Source: Actinomadura rubteroloni
GTDB lineage: Bacteria > Actinomycetota > Actinomycetes > Streptosporangiales > Streptosporangiaceae
Direction of reading: 5' to 3'
DNA: 64,000 nt
Assembly: GCF_002911665.1 (NCBI RefSeq)
Contig: NZ_MTBP01000001.1
Location: forward strand, 620,001-684,000
The notes under the pieces are model-generated. The model was not told where the DNA came from. It did no database searches and worked only from the letters and a program-made list of their open reading frames with translations. Positions within the stretch are counted from its first letter, which is position 1; each line of letters begins with the position of its first letter. The translations under genes were made by a program, and so were the position numbers. This document shows, in pieces, positions 53,071-61,391 of the stretch.

Positions 53071-53103
53071 CTTCCATGCGTCCTGACCAGGACGGCCGGG
53101 GAA

Positions 53104-54102
53104 TCAGGTGGCGCGGCCCTGCGCGTCGACCATCGCCGCGACGCCGTCGTCGAAGTAGGACGAGCGGTTCGTGATGCCGAAGAAATCGACCGTGCTCGTC
53201 ACGCCGTTGACCAGGCCGCGTCCCGTGCCATTGTCGAAGTTCGTCATCCAGGGGCCGCCGCTCGCGCCGCCCTCGAACCCGCAGTCGAGGGCGATCGTGT
53301 AGTTTCCGCCGTCCATCGTGGTTCCCTGGAACCAGTGCTGGATCATGCCGTTGCTCAGGTTCCCGGGATAAGCGAAGACCGTTGTCGCGACGCTCTTCGG
53401 CTGATTCCAAATCAGGCCGTTCCCGCCGACCTCGTCGACGAGCTTCGTGCCGTTGTTCGGGTACGTGGTGACCAGCCCGACGTCCCGCTGCGTGTCGCGG
53501 CTGTTGGCCCACGAGCTGAACGTGCGGAACGACTTGGCGGCGAACGTGCCGTGCGGACGCGAGCCGTTGTTGTACTGCGGGACGAAAATCCAGTTCTTCA
53601 TCCACGTACCGCCGTTGCCCTGGTGGACGCAGTGCCCGGCGGTGATGACGAGCTGCCTGGACGGGCTGTTGAGCGCGCTCGCCGAGCAGACGAAGTCGCC
53701 GCCGGCCGGGTTCGTGAAGAACACCTTGCCGACCACGGGCGACTCGTAGAGGGACGCCCTGACGTCGCCCTCGCGCGCGGCCTCGGCGGGCGGCGTGAAG
53801 CCCGGCTTCCCGATCCGCGCCGTCGTGGCCGACCGCGTCCCGGCCGCTGCCTTCGGTACCGGGGCGGGACGGGCGGCCTTCATCCGCGCGGCCGTCCAGT
53901 ACGTCTCGACCTTCTTCGCGGCGGCGGCGCTGCTCACCGGACTCCCGTCCGAGAGCCGCGCCACACTCGCGGTCGTCCCTGCCACACCCGCCGGCGCCGT
54001 CCCCGCCTCCGCGCCGGGCACCACCGCGACGGCGAGCACCCCCGCCACGACCGCCGCCGCCGACATCCCGAGCGGCCTCTGCAACCAGTTGATCTTCGTC
54101 AT
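53104..54102 (-). CDS. Secreted trypsin-like serine protease
   Basis: A 332-residue protein with a signal peptide (AAAVVAGVLAVAVVPGAEA), a propeptide-like Lys/Ala/Pro-rich region to about residue 110, then the protease. The triad is His157 (ITAGHC), Asp207 (RDVGLV) and Ser281 (GGASGGPW), with a disulfide around His (Cys139/158). LDCGFEGGASGG is like the V8/trypsin-like actinomycete group. An SSI-like inhibitor lipoprotein is encoded at 27229-27681 and might control such enzymes. Confidence 0.9.
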   Translation of the reverse strand: MTKINWLQRPLGMSAAAVVAGVLAVAVVPGAEAGTAPAGVAGTTASVARLSDGSPVSSAAAAKKVETYWTAARMKAARPAPVPKAAAGTRSATTARIGKPGFTPPAEAAREGDVRASLYESPVVGKVFFTNPAGGDFVCSASALNSPSRQLVITAGHCVHQGNGGTWMKNWIFVPQYNNGSRPHGTFAAKSFRTFSSWANSRDTQRDVGLVTTYPNNGTKLVDEVGGNGLIWNQPKSVATTVFAYPGNLSNGMIQHWFQGTTMDGGNYTIALDCGFEGGASGGPWMTNFDNGTGRGLVNGVTSTVDFFGITNRSSYFDDGVAAMVDAQGRAT

Positions 54103-54267
54103 GGGGCGCAACGCTAAGCACCACAGATAAGAACAATCTAAGACACGGCACCCTCTACCGAGCGGGACGGCAGGGCCGCCAGGGTGGAGGTGGACATGTG
54201 TCCAAGACGGCGTGCGCGTACTGCCCGAAGAGTTTGTTCGTTGAATGCTTCGTGCCCCTCTGTGAGG

Positions 54268-55023
54268 ATGTGGCGGGTGGGGTGGGAGGCACTGGAGCAG
54301 TGGGGCGACGGCGTCGTGCGCGGCGAACGGCTCACCGGCGGAGTCGGCGTCAACCAGGTGTGGAGCATGCGTGTCAACGGACACCCGGCGGTCGGTCGTC
54401 TCGGCCGACGCAGCGACGCTGATCTCGCATGGGAGACCGGCCTGTTGCGGCACCTGCACCGTGAAGGGATGCCGGTGCCGGAGCCGATCCCGACCACCGA
54501 CGGCCGGTACTTCGCCGACGGTCTGGTGGTGATGACCTACGTGGACGGCCGGCCGCCCGAGACCCGAGCCGACTGGCGTCGCGTCGCCGACACCGTGCGC
54601 CGGCTGCATCGGCTCACGCACGGCTGGCCGCAACGCCCCGGCTGGCGCTCGTCGACCGACCTTCTGCACGCCGAGACCGGGACGAGGATCGACCTCGGCG
54701 TGATGCCGCCCGAGGGCGTGGTTCGCTGCCGGGCAGCGTGGGCGCGCCTGGTCGGTCGCAGGACGTGCGTTGTCCACGGCGACCTCAACCCGGGCAACAT
54801 CCGCATGACCGCAGAGGGCGTCGCGTTGATCGACTGGGACGAGTCGCACGTCGACGTCCCCGACCTCGACCTGGCACTGCCGCACAACGCGGCCGGTCTC
54901 GACGACGACGCCTACGACACCGCCGCGCAAGCGCACGCCGCATGGGAAGCCGCCGTCTGCTGGGACCCCAGCGGGACCGACCAGTTCGCAGTCAAGCGGC
55001 TCGCCGAAATCCGAGCGGTCTGA
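54268..55023 (+). CDS. Aminoglycoside phosphotransferase-like kinase
   Basis: A 251-residue APH-fold enzyme. The catalytic loop is CVVHGDLNPGNIRM and the metal site ALIDWDESHVDVPDLDLAL. The N-lobe has EALEQWGDGVVRGERLTGGVGVNQVW. Such proteins phosphorylate small hydroxylated molecules or act in RiPP and antibiotic pathways; no substrate can be assigned. The start is set at the ATG before WRVGW; upstream codons do not look coding. GC at third positions is lower than in neighbours, and remnants follow directly, suggesting acquired DNA. Confidence 0.82.
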   Translation: MWRVGWEALEQWGDGVVRGERLTGGVGVNQVWSMRVNGHPAVGRLGRRSDADLAWETGLLRHLHREGMPVPEPIPTTDGRYFADGLVVMTYVDGRPPETRADWRRVADTVRRLHRLTHGWPQRPGWRSSTDLLHAETGTRIDLGVMPPEGVVRCRAAWARLVGRRTCVVHGDLNPGNIRMTAEGVALIDWDESHVDVPDLDLALPHNAAGLDDDAYDTAAQAHAAWEAAVCWDPSGTDQFAVKRLAEIRAV

Positions 55024-55025
55024 GC

Positions 55026-55110
55026 AGCCTCGACCACGATCTGACCGAGCCGCGCGCAGCCGGATCAGTGGGCAGCGCACGTTGCACAAGGACACGCGCT
55101 CCTTGGCCGA
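55026..55110 (-). pseudogene. Fragment of a GntR-family regulator gene (antisense remnant)
   Basis: Read on the minus strand, this stretch translates to VGQGARVLVQRALPTDPAARGS-like sequence, nearly the same as SQGPRVLVQRALPTDPATRGS of the intact GntR gene at 58422-59228. The two DNA segments (here and 58909-58985) align over about 75 bp without gaps, at roughly 80% identity by eye. The rest of the gene is missing. Confidence 0.7.
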
Positions 55111-55377
55111 CGGACGGCACTACGTCGAGGCGGCCAAGCCGTGGGAACTGGCCAAGGCCGAACGCAAGGAACAGGCCGCCCCGCAGGCGCTCGACGCCGT
55201 CCTGGCCGAACTCGTCGCCACCTGTCGCGATCTAGCCCACCACATGACACTGTTCCCCCCAGCGCGGCCCAACGCATCAACACCCAATGCGGCACGGGTT
55301 CCGCCCGCGTCGCCGATCCCGAACCCGTATTCCCCCGCCTGGACGTCCCAGCCTGCGAGATTCGCGAGCGCGAATAA
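55104..55377 (+). pseudogene. metG: C-terminal remnant of a methionyl-tRNA synthetase gene
   Basis: One frame reads DGRHYVEAAKPWELAKAERK and LDAVLAELVATCRDLAHHM, the anticodon-binding domain of MetRS. Near 55255 the similarity shifts to another frame (PSAAQRINTQCGTG, DPEPVFPRLD), the usual end of this synthetase. The catalytic domain is absent and the 5' side is fused to a GntR fragment. It is a frameshifted relic. Confidence 0.75.
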
Positions 55378-55449
55378 TCCGGAAGGCGTTGACCCGGCAA
55401 CGCTTTCCACTTAGCGTCACAGTGCCCCGACTCGCAGGAGGGCCGGACA

Positions 55450-55635
55450 ATGAATCCAGAACAGATCGCAGGCGATTGCCGCAACGGTGATTGCCCGGCG
55501 GCCTTCGATACCCGAGACGGGAACGTGGCCGTCCGGGGCGTCCCGCTGACCGGCATTCATGCCGGGGACGGGGAGCTGATCGTTTCCGTGCCCGCCGAGA
55601 TCATCAAGGAGGCGGCGCGTGCGCTTGGCGGGTGA
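55450..55635 (+). CDS. Small protein of the DUF6879-associated triad
   Basis: A 61-residue acidic protein: CRNGDCPAAFDTRDGNVAVRG, then IHAGDGELIVSVPAEIIKEAA. AGGAGGG lies upstream. The pattern (CPA-F, one strand pair, GE-V-VP, amphipathic helix) repeats in the 80-residue protein encoded at 59783. Its stop lies 17 bp inside the following DUF6879 gene. It may be a small partner or toxin/antitoxin-like component, similar in setting to DUF397 proteins; its function is unknown. Confidence 0.75.
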   Translation: MNPEQIAGDCRNGDCPAAFDTRDGNVAVRGVPLTGIHAGDGELIVSVPAEIIKEAARALGG

Positions 55636-56137
55636 TGAGTGGTCTCGCCTGCTCTTGGGCTTCGACCGGTCCGCTTTCCGGCTGGAGCTGCATCCAGTCT
55701 ATTCCATGGCAGGCGAGGAGGAGGATTACGCGCGCTTCGCGGCCGGCGAGAAAGCCCCGCCCGATCTGCATTACGAGTGGCTCGATCAGGTGGCCGAGCG
55801 AGTACGGTCCGGGAAAGTGATGCAGCGGGTCCACGTTGTGCGCCGCCCGCTCTCGGACTATTTGCGGTTCGAGTTCGAGTGGGGATACGCCTTCAACGTT
55901 CGCGCGGGGGAGGACATCCGGATTCTCGATCTGACGGAGCGGCCCGATCCCGGCCTGCCCGGTCATGATTTCTGGATGTTCGACGACTCCACGGTGGTCC
56001 GCATGCTCTACCGGGAGGACGGGACACAGATCGAACGCGACCGCGTCGAGGCGGCGGACCTGGACGCCTACCGCCGTTACCGGGACATCGCCCTTGCCGA
56101 CGCCGTCCCGTTCCAGGAGTACTGGCCCGCCGCCTAG
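55619..56137 (+). CDS. DUF6879 family protein (copy 1)
   Basis: A 172-residue protein: FDRSAFRLELHPVYSMAGEEEDYARFAAGE at the start, VMQRVHVVRRPLSDYLRFEFEWGYAFNVRAGEDIRILD in the middle, and DFWMFDDSTVVRMLYREDG near the end. These blocks define the actinobacterial DUF6879 family, found next to XRE/DUF5753 regulators. The function is unknown. The GTG start overlaps the small gene, and its stop overlaps the XRE start by one base (TAGTG), so all three are coupled. Confidence 0.85.
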   Translation: MRLAGDEWSRLLLGFDRSAFRLELHPVYSMAGEEEDYARFAAGEKAPPDLHYEWLDQVAERVRSGKVMQRVHVVRRPLSDYLRFEFEWGYAFNVRAGEDIRILDLTERPDPGLPGHDFWMFDDSTVVRMLYREDGTQIERDRVEAADLDAYRRYRDIALADAVPFQEYWPAA

Positions 56138-56976
56138 TGCTGGAACCGGACGAGATAGGACGCCGACGCGACCTCGCAGACGCGCTGAAAGACCTGCGCC
56201 GCACGTCGGGCCTGACGGGCGATCGCCTGGCCGCGCGCTGCGGAATCAGCCAGGGCAAGATCTCCAAGATCGAGAACGCGAAGGTCCTGCCTTCCCTGGC
56301 CGATCTGGAGCGGTTGCTCGACGCCCTCCGCGCCACTGCGGATGTCAGGGACGAGATCTACGCTCTCGCCCGTCTGGCGAACACCGAATACGAGAGCCTG
56401 CGCACCGAACTGCGACGCGGTCTCCAGCACAAACAGCGGGAACTGGCCGCATTCGAGGCCACGGCCGACCACATCAGGTTCTTTCTACCTTCTATGATCA
56501 CCGGGCTCCTCCAAACGCCCCGGTACGCACGCGCGAGCCTCGCCATGTTTCCCGGCGATCACGCCGAAGCACTGGCACGCCGTTTGGTCCGGCAGAAGAT
56601 CTTGGACGATCCGAGCAAACGATTCTCGTTCTTGTTCACCGAGCAGGCCCTGCGGTGGCCGCTCTGCGAGCCGTCCACGATGGCCGACCAGATCAGCCGC
56701 ATCATGGCGCTACTCGATCTGCCGCATATCACCATGGGTGTTGTGCCGCTGGGCGCCCACGTCCTCCCGGACGGACCGATGAACACATTTACAGTGTACG
56801 ACGACCGGTTGGCGACCGCAGAGACGTTCTCGGGTGTACTGATGATGCGCGATCCGAGGGACGTCTCCTATCATCTGGAAGTCTTCGGAATGTTCCAGCG
56901 GCACGCCGCCCTGGGTCCGGATATGCGAGGTCTTCTCGAAGAGATTCGTCGCGAACTTATTTCAGGGCGGGAATGA
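56137..56976 (+). CDS. XRE regulator with DUF5753 (Scr1-like), copy 1
   Basis: A 279-residue regulator. The N-terminal helix-turn-helix is LKDLRRTSGLTGDRLAARCGISQGKISKIENAKVLPS. The C-terminal DUF5753 domain begins about residue 100 (FFLPSMITGLLQTPRYARASL) and includes PHITMGVVPLG and FTVYDDRL. Such proteins act with small DUF397/DUF6879 partners in developmental or toxin-antitoxin-like systems of Streptomyces. It is coupled to the two upstream genes. Confidence 0.9.
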   Translation: MLEPDEIGRRRDLADALKDLRRTSGLTGDRLAARCGISQGKISKIENAKVLPSLADLERLLDALRATADVRDEIYALARLANTEYESLRTELRRGLQHKQRELAAFEATADHIRFFLPSMITGLLQTPRYARASLAMFPGDHAEALARRLVRQKILDDPSKRFSFLFTEQALRWPLCEPSTMADQISRIMALLDLPHITMGVVPLGAHVLPDGPMNTFTVYDDRLATAETFSGVLMMRDPRDVSYHLEVFGMFQRHAALGPDMRGLLEEIRRELISGRE

Positions 56977-57014
56977 TCTGGCGATCACGACGGAGGCCGA
57001 CTTACTTTCTCGGC

Positions 57015-57545
57015 ATGGATGAGTTCAGGCACGACCACGACGGCCAGGGAGAACGATCTTCAACGCTCGATCGGATCGGTGCGGACGACCGGCGGCACGT
57101 GACCCCGCGGAAACATCCGCGCGATCTCGTCCCGCGTCACATCCTGGAGCACCTGGCCGCACGCGCGATGCGGCGGGGCAACGACCGGTCCGCCGCGCTC
57201 CGGCTCATCGACGTCACGCTCGTATTCCTCGTCGCGTGCGCAGAGAACCCCACAGCCGAACTGTCTCCCGTCTCCACGGAGTCGGACGAGATATGGCACG
57301 ACCTGATCACGCACACGACTTTCTACCCGACGTTCTGCCGGACGATCGGACGACGGTTCATTCACCACGTCCCCACCGTCAACGACGACATCGCCTCCGG
57401 CCGGGCGCACGAGCGTACGGTCACCGCAATGCGCCGCACCGGCCTGCCGATTGACGAGCGTCTTCTCGTCCGGGCTCCCACCTGCCTCAACACCTGCAAC
57501 CACGCCTGCCACGACGCGGACTCCGACGGCGACGACGACAAGTGA
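57015..57545 (+). CDS. Glycine-rich-domain-protein-like with Cys-rich acidic tail
   Basis: A 176-residue protein. The core AALRLIDVTLVFLVACAENP, SDEIWHDLITHTTFYPTFC and GRRFIHHVP matches the GRDP-like family (PF07173), whose conserved His and Trp residues suggest a metal-binding enzyme-like fold, though activity is unknown. The C-terminus is unusual: Cys157, Cys161 and Cys165 spaced CxxxCxxxC, then an Asp-rich tail (DADSDGDDDK). It overlaps the phosphotransferase gene by 4 bp (GTGA), so the pair is coupled. Confidence 0.75.
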   Translation: MDEFRHDHDGQGERSSTLDRIGADDRRHVTPRKHPRDLVPRHILEHLAARAMRRGNDRSAALRLIDVTLVFLVACAENPTAELSPVSTESDEIWHDLITHTTFYPTFCRTIGRRFIHHVPTVNDDIASGRAHERTVTAMRRTGLPIDERLLVRAPTCLNTCNHACHDADSDGDDDK

Positions 57546-58369
57546 TCGCCATGCCCCGGACCGCGTGGGTCGAGCTGCCGGGCGCCGTGCGGACGGCCGT
57601 CCAGGAGCGCACCGGAGAAGTGCTGGCCGAGTCTCCCACGCGGTTCGGGGCGCGGTCGCACCTGACCTCGACGCTGACGGCCGAGAACGGCCCGGTCTTC
57701 GTCAAGGCCGCGCGTCTGGACAGCCCTTTCGCCGGCGGCCTCCGCAACGAGCGGGCCGTCAGTCCGCACGTACGGCACGTGGCCGCACCCCTGCTCTGGG
57801 CAGTCGAGGCGGACGACTGGCTCGTCCTCGGCTTCGAGCACATCGACGGACGCCACGAACCATACGAGCCGGGCGGCATGGCGTTGAACGCGCTGACCGA
57901 GATCCTCGGCGAGCTGGCGGCAGTGCCGTGCCCGTCGACCGTCACCAAGCGGATCGCGTCCAGGTGGGCGGGCGACGACGAACGGCTCACCGCCGCGATG
58001 TCCGGCGACGCGCTCCTCCACACCGACCTCAACCCCGCGAATCTCCTGCTCACCGGCGACCGGCCGCGCCTGGTCGACTGGGCGTGGGCCTCGCGCGGCG
58101 CCGCATGGGTGGAGATCGCGCTCGTGCTCCCCCGGCTCATCGGCCACGGACACGCCCCGGACGAGGCGGAGCGTTGGGCCGGCAGGTTCCCGTCCTGGCA
58201 GCAAGCTTCGGCCGACGCGGTGGACGCCCTGGCCCGCCGAAACCTGTCCCGATGGGAGCGGACGACGGGCGGAAACCGCGAGTGGTCCACAGCCATGGCC
58301 GCGGCGACCCGCCAATGGATCACCTGGCGCTCCCGGCACCGAAGAACGAGGACCGTTCATCGCGGGTAG
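57542..58369 (+). CDS. Phosphotransferase (APH fold)
   Basis: A 275-residue kinase-like protein. ALLHTDLNPANLLL is the catalytic loop (Asp and Asn present) and LVDWAWASRGAAWVE the metal site. The N-lobe includes GPVFVKAAR with the ATP-binding Lys. Related enzymes phosphorylate antibiotics, choline or sugars, and homologues serve in some RiPP pathways. Coupling to the GRDP-like gene suggests that they act together. The GTG start is the one in GTGA; ATG 57551 is possible. Confidence 0.85.
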   Translation: MIAMPRTAWVELPGAVRTAVQERTGEVLAESPTRFGARSHLTSTLTAENGPVFVKAARLDSPFAGGLRNERAVSPHVRHVAAPLLWAVEADDWLVLGFEHIDGRHEPYEPGGMALNALTEILGELAAVPCPSTVTKRIASRWAGDDERLTAAMSGDALLHTDLNPANLLLTGDRPRLVDWAWASRGAAWVEIALVLPRLIGHGHAPDEAERWAGRFPSWQQASADAVDALARRNLSRWERTTGGNREWSTAMAAATRQWITWRSRHRRTRTVHRG

Positions 58370-58421
58370 GCGTCGAGCAGGTCGGTGGTGCGAGCGTCGG
58401 TCTGCGCGACGAAGGCGCGGG

Positions 58422-59228
58422 TCAGAACTCGTCCAGGCCGCCCACCTGGCCGATGGGGAAGATGTGGCGGGTCGCGGCGCAGATGGTCTCCAGTGTGTGG
58501 ATCGGCGTGCCCTCGGTTGAGTAGGACGCCCGGAGCACCTGCACCACCCACTCGCCGGGGTCGAGTTCCAAGGTGTCGGCCTCGAAGCGCGTCGCCGGAC
58601 GGGCGGTCAGCGTTTCTTCGGCGTGGCCGAAGGTGTAGCCGAGTGCTTCGATGGCGGCTTGGAGTGAGGGTTTGACGAACTCGGGCTCGGCCAGGCGGGT
58701 CTGGGCGAAGAGGTCCGCGCGGAAGTAGCTCGTCGCGATCCGGACCGGGACGTCGTTGGCCAGCATGAGCTTGCGGCGGGCGACGATCTCGTCGCCCGCG
58801 TCCACGCGCAGGCAGGCCGCGACGTGTTCGGACGCGGGCTCCAGGCCGACGTAAAGCATCCGGCGGTCAGGGCGGATGCCCTGGCGCTCGGCCTCCACCA
58901 GGAACAAGCTGACGGATCCGCGCGTGGCCGGGTCCGTGGGCAGCGCCCGCTGCACGAGAACGCGCGGACCCTGGCTGACGGACGGCGCCGGCGCCTTGGC
59001 GGCGGGACCCTTGCGCATCTGCGACACCCGGCCCGGCGTGACGCCCAGCGCTCGCGCGATCTCCTCCAGGCTGTGCCCGTTCTCGCGCGCCTCCGCGATC
59101 GCGCCGCGCCGCACCCGCGCGGCCTCCTCGGTGAGCCCCTGCTGCTCGGTCATCGCCCGGCTGACCGCCCGCGCCCGCTCGATCGGATCGGCGATGGCGG
59201 CGATCTCGCCCAGCGTCCTCAGATCCAC
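58422..59228 (-). CDS. GntR-type regulator with UTRA domain
   Basis: A 268-residue regulator. The helix-turn-helix (LEEIARALGVTPGRVSQMRKG) lies near residue 55, and the UTRA ligand-binding domain covers about 100-260 (YVGLEPASEHVAACLRVDAGDE, ATSYFRADLF, GEWVVQVLRASYSTEGTPIHTLE). The DNA-binding part is of a sigma-4/MarR-like type rather than classical GntR, an arrangement common in actinomycete plasmid-like loci. GTG has GGGAAGA upstream. A fragment of a close homologue lies antisense at 55026-55110. Confidence 0.88.
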   Translation of the reverse strand: MDLRTLGEIAAIADPIERARAVSRAMTEQQGLTEEAARVRRGAIAEARENGHSLEEIARALGVTPGRVSQMRKGPAAKAPAPSVSQGPRVLVQRALPTDPATRGSVSLFLVEAERQGIRPDRRMLYVGLEPASEHVAACLRVDAGDEIVARRKLMLANDVPVRIATSYFRADLFAQTRLAEPEFVKPSLQAAIEALGYTFGHAEETLTARPATRFEADTLELDPGEWVVQVLRASYSTEGTPIHTLETICAATRHIFPIGQVGGLDEF

Positions 59229-59266
59229 GATCTTCCCTTTCCGGGGGGCATGGGCCTTGGCCCGTC

Positions 59267-59638
59267 TCAGGGCTCGGCGCAGAAGTGGTGGTAGGCGTCG
59301 CGGAGGTCGGTGGCGGGGACGGCGGCGTGCTGCACGGCGGTGATCACTTCGGCGACGCGCCAGTGGTTGGACGGGACGAGCAGGCCGCTCGTCACGGCGT
59401 CCACGGCCGTCGCGGCAGCCTCGTCGTGCTGGTCTGCTGTGGTCAGCGCCGGGTCCAGGGCCGCGCGGCGCGCGAGTAGGCGTGTCGGTTCGCCGTGGGG
59501 TTGGACGGTGCGGACCAAGCCGCGTCCGGCCATCCACGCGGCACGGACACGGAGCAGCGCGGCGACCGCCCGTTCGTCGCCGGGCCGCGCCGGGCGCACC
59601 GGGTAGCCGGACGGCACGGTCGTCACGGTAGCGCCCAC
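59267..59638 (-). CDS. Hypothetical protein upstream of the GntR gene
   Basis: A 123-residue protein. The start (PVRPARPGDERAVAALLRVRAAWMAGRG) looks like the beginning of a GNAT acetyltransferase, but the acetyl-CoA motif is missing and the remainder (NHWRVAEVITAVQHAA, DLRDAYHHF) is unlike GNAT. It ends 38 bp before the GntR gene on the same strand and probably shares its transcript. The function is unknown. Confidence 0.6.
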   Translation of the reverse strand: MGATVTTVPSGYPVRPARPGDERAVAALLRVRAAWMAGRGLVRTVQPHGEPTRLLARRAALDPALTTADQHDEAAATAVDAVTSGLLVPSNHWRVAEVITAVQHAAVPATDLRDAYHHFCAEP

Positions 59639-59782
59639 CGCGTCTGGCCGGTCAGGGTTCTCGACGGCGATGACCAGGTCCGCGTCCTGTGGCCTTCCTT
59701 GGCCAAGGACGTTTGGCAGCAGTGGAGCGAGGTGACGCCTGTGTGCGCATGTTCGCGCGCACTCGACGCGGAGGTTGCTGTT

Positions 59783-60025
59783 GTGGGCCTAATCTTTATC
59801 GGCAAGGACGACACCTCGAAGGCGGGCGGCAGCCCGGCCGTATTCGTGGACGACGAGACCAACGAGCTCGTCATCCAGGGATTTACCGAGACTGACACTG
59901 CGACGCTCGCCGTGATCGATGGGCACAGCCGGACGGCGCCGGGCGAGTCGTCCGTGCGGGTGCCCCCGCACCTCATGCCGAAGATCATGGAGGCGATCGA
60001 TGTCATCCGGGCTCGTTCCGCCTGA
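59783..60025 (+). CDS. Small protein of the DUF6879-associated triad (copy 2)
   Basis: An 80-residue protein beginning VGLIFIGKDDTSKAGGSPAVF, then ELVIQGFTE and GESSVRVPPHLMPKIMEAID. It shares the layout of the 61-residue protein at 55450 (PA-F, strand pair, GE-V-VP, helix). GGAGG lies eight bases before the GTG. It overlaps the next DUF6879 gene by 26 bp, so the two are translationally coupled. Confidence 0.75.
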   Translation: MGLIFIGKDDTSKAGGSPAVFVDDETNELVIQGFTETDTATLAVIDGHSRTAPGESSVRVPPHLMPKIMEAIDVIRARSA

Positions 60026-60533
60026 CGAGGAATTCTTCCCGGCGATGTTCAAGCAGACCCGGCGGTCGGCCGTGCATCTGGAGATGCGTGACGGCTACAT
60101 GGCCGATGAGCAGTTCGACCGGTGGCTGGCCGACGGGCGTCCGGCGCAGGTCGCGCGGGCGGAAGACGACGAAGCCTGGATGTCGCTCGTCGCCGACGCG
60201 GTCGGCCGGGGCGTTGAGGTGCGGCGCGCGCGGATCGTCTCGACCGGACCAGTGAGTGCGTACGTGGCGTGGCTGCACGCGGTGACGGCGGGCCTCAACG
60301 TTGCGGCGGGAGAGCAGGTGCGCTGGCTGTCGCGCCGGAAGGCGTCGATGCTGACCCTGCCGGGGAACGACTTCTGGGTGTTCGATGAGACCGTCGTCTG
60401 GAACCACTTCACCGGTGACGGCGAGTGGCTCGGAGTCGAGGTGACCGACGATCCGGCGGCGGTGGAGCTGTGCCGGACGTCGTTCGAGGCCGTCTGGGCG
60501 CTCGCCACCGATCACGCGGAGTTCCGCGTCTGA
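60000..60533 (+). CDS. DUF6879 family protein (copy 2)
   Basis: A 177-residue protein: FFPAMFKQTRRSAVHLEMRDGYMADEQFDRWLADGR at the start, VRRARIVSTGPVSAYVAWLHAVTAGLNVAAGEQVRWL in the middle, and GNDFWVFDETVVWNHFTGDGEW near the end. The blocks correspond to those of copy 1, though overall identity is low, so these are separate acquisitions or an old duplication. It ends directly before the XRE start. Confidence 0.87.
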   Translation: MSSGLVPPDEEFFPAMFKQTRRSAVHLEMRDGYMADEQFDRWLADGRPAQVARAEDDEAWMSLVADAVGRGVEVRRARIVSTGPVSAYVAWLHAVTAGLNVAAGEQVRWLSRRKASMLTLPGNDFWVFDETVVWNHFTGDGEWLGVEVTDDPAAVELCRTSFEAVWALATDHAEFRV

Positions 60534-61391
60534 GTGGCCGTCCATCCTTCCTCGTCGGTTCAAGCGGCGCGTGAGGCCGTCGCCGCGCGGCTTCGCGACA
60601 TGCGACTCGACGTCGTTCCGCGGCTGACCGCACGCGCGCTCGCCTCGGCCTGCGGCTGGCACGAGTCCAAGGTTTCCAAGATCGAGGCCGGGAAGCAGGG
60701 CGTCTCCGACGACGACATCCGCGCCTGGTGCCGCGTGTGCGGGACGGAGGAACAGGCCGACGGCGTGATCCGGCTGAACCGTCGCGCCGACAAGTCCTAC
60801 GTCGAGTGGCGCCGGGCCATGCGCGGCGGCCTGACCAATGTGCAGGACTCCTTCACGCCGTTGTGGTCGCGGACGCGGCACTTCAAGGTCTACGAACCCG
60901 GCGTCATCCCCGGCCTGTGCCAGACCACCGCCTACGGAAAATCGATCTTGGACATGGTGGCCCGTTTCTACCAGGTCGCCGCGGACGTCGAGGAGGCCGC
61001 CTCCGCTCGCGCGGAGCGGACACGCCTGCTCGCCGAGCACGGCCGCCGGTTCGCCTTCCTCGTCGAGGAAACGGCGCTCCGGTCGCGCATCGGCGCACCG
61101 GAGATGATGGCCGAGCAACTCGGGCATCTCCTGGCCATCGCCGTCCAGCCCAACATCACGTTCGGCGTCATTCCTATGAACGCCGAACGCCCGCTCTACC
61201 CCGTCGAGGGATTCTGGATCTACGACGACGCCGAGGTGCTCGTGGAAACGGTGTCCGCGCAGCTCAACATCGTGGATTTGCACGAAGTGCAGCTCTACGT
61301 GCGGACCTTCGAGGAACTGGCCGCCATCGCGGCGTTCGGGGCCGAGGCACGCGCCCTGGTCGCCGCCGCGCTCACCGCCCTGGATTCGTGA
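60534..61391 (+). CDS. XRE regulator with DUF5753 (Scr1-like), copy 2
   Basis: A 285-residue regulator with helix-turn-helix RLTARALASACGWHESKVSKIEAGKQG and a C-terminal DUF5753 domain (FKVYEPGVIPGLCQTTAYGKSIL, PNITFGVIPMNAERPLYPVEGFWIYDD). The GTG follows the DUF6879 stop immediately. Its own stop overlaps the next small gene by 4 bp (GTGA), linking the triad to the peptide/JmjC/AKR genes downstream; it may regulate them. Confidence 0.9.
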   Translation: MAVHPSSSVQAAREAVAARLRDMRLDVVPRLTARALASACGWHESKVSKIEAGKQGVSDDDIRAWCRVCGTEEQADGVIRLNRRADKSYVEWRRAMRGGLTNVQDSFTPLWSRTRHFKVYEPGVIPGLCQTTAYGKSILDMVARFYQVAADVEEAASARAERTRLLAEHGRRFAFLVEETALRSRIGAPEMMAEQLGHLLAIAVQPNITFGVIPMNAERPLYPVEGFWIYDDAEVLVETVSAQLNIVDLHEVQLYVRTFEELAAIAAFGAEARALVAAALTALDS

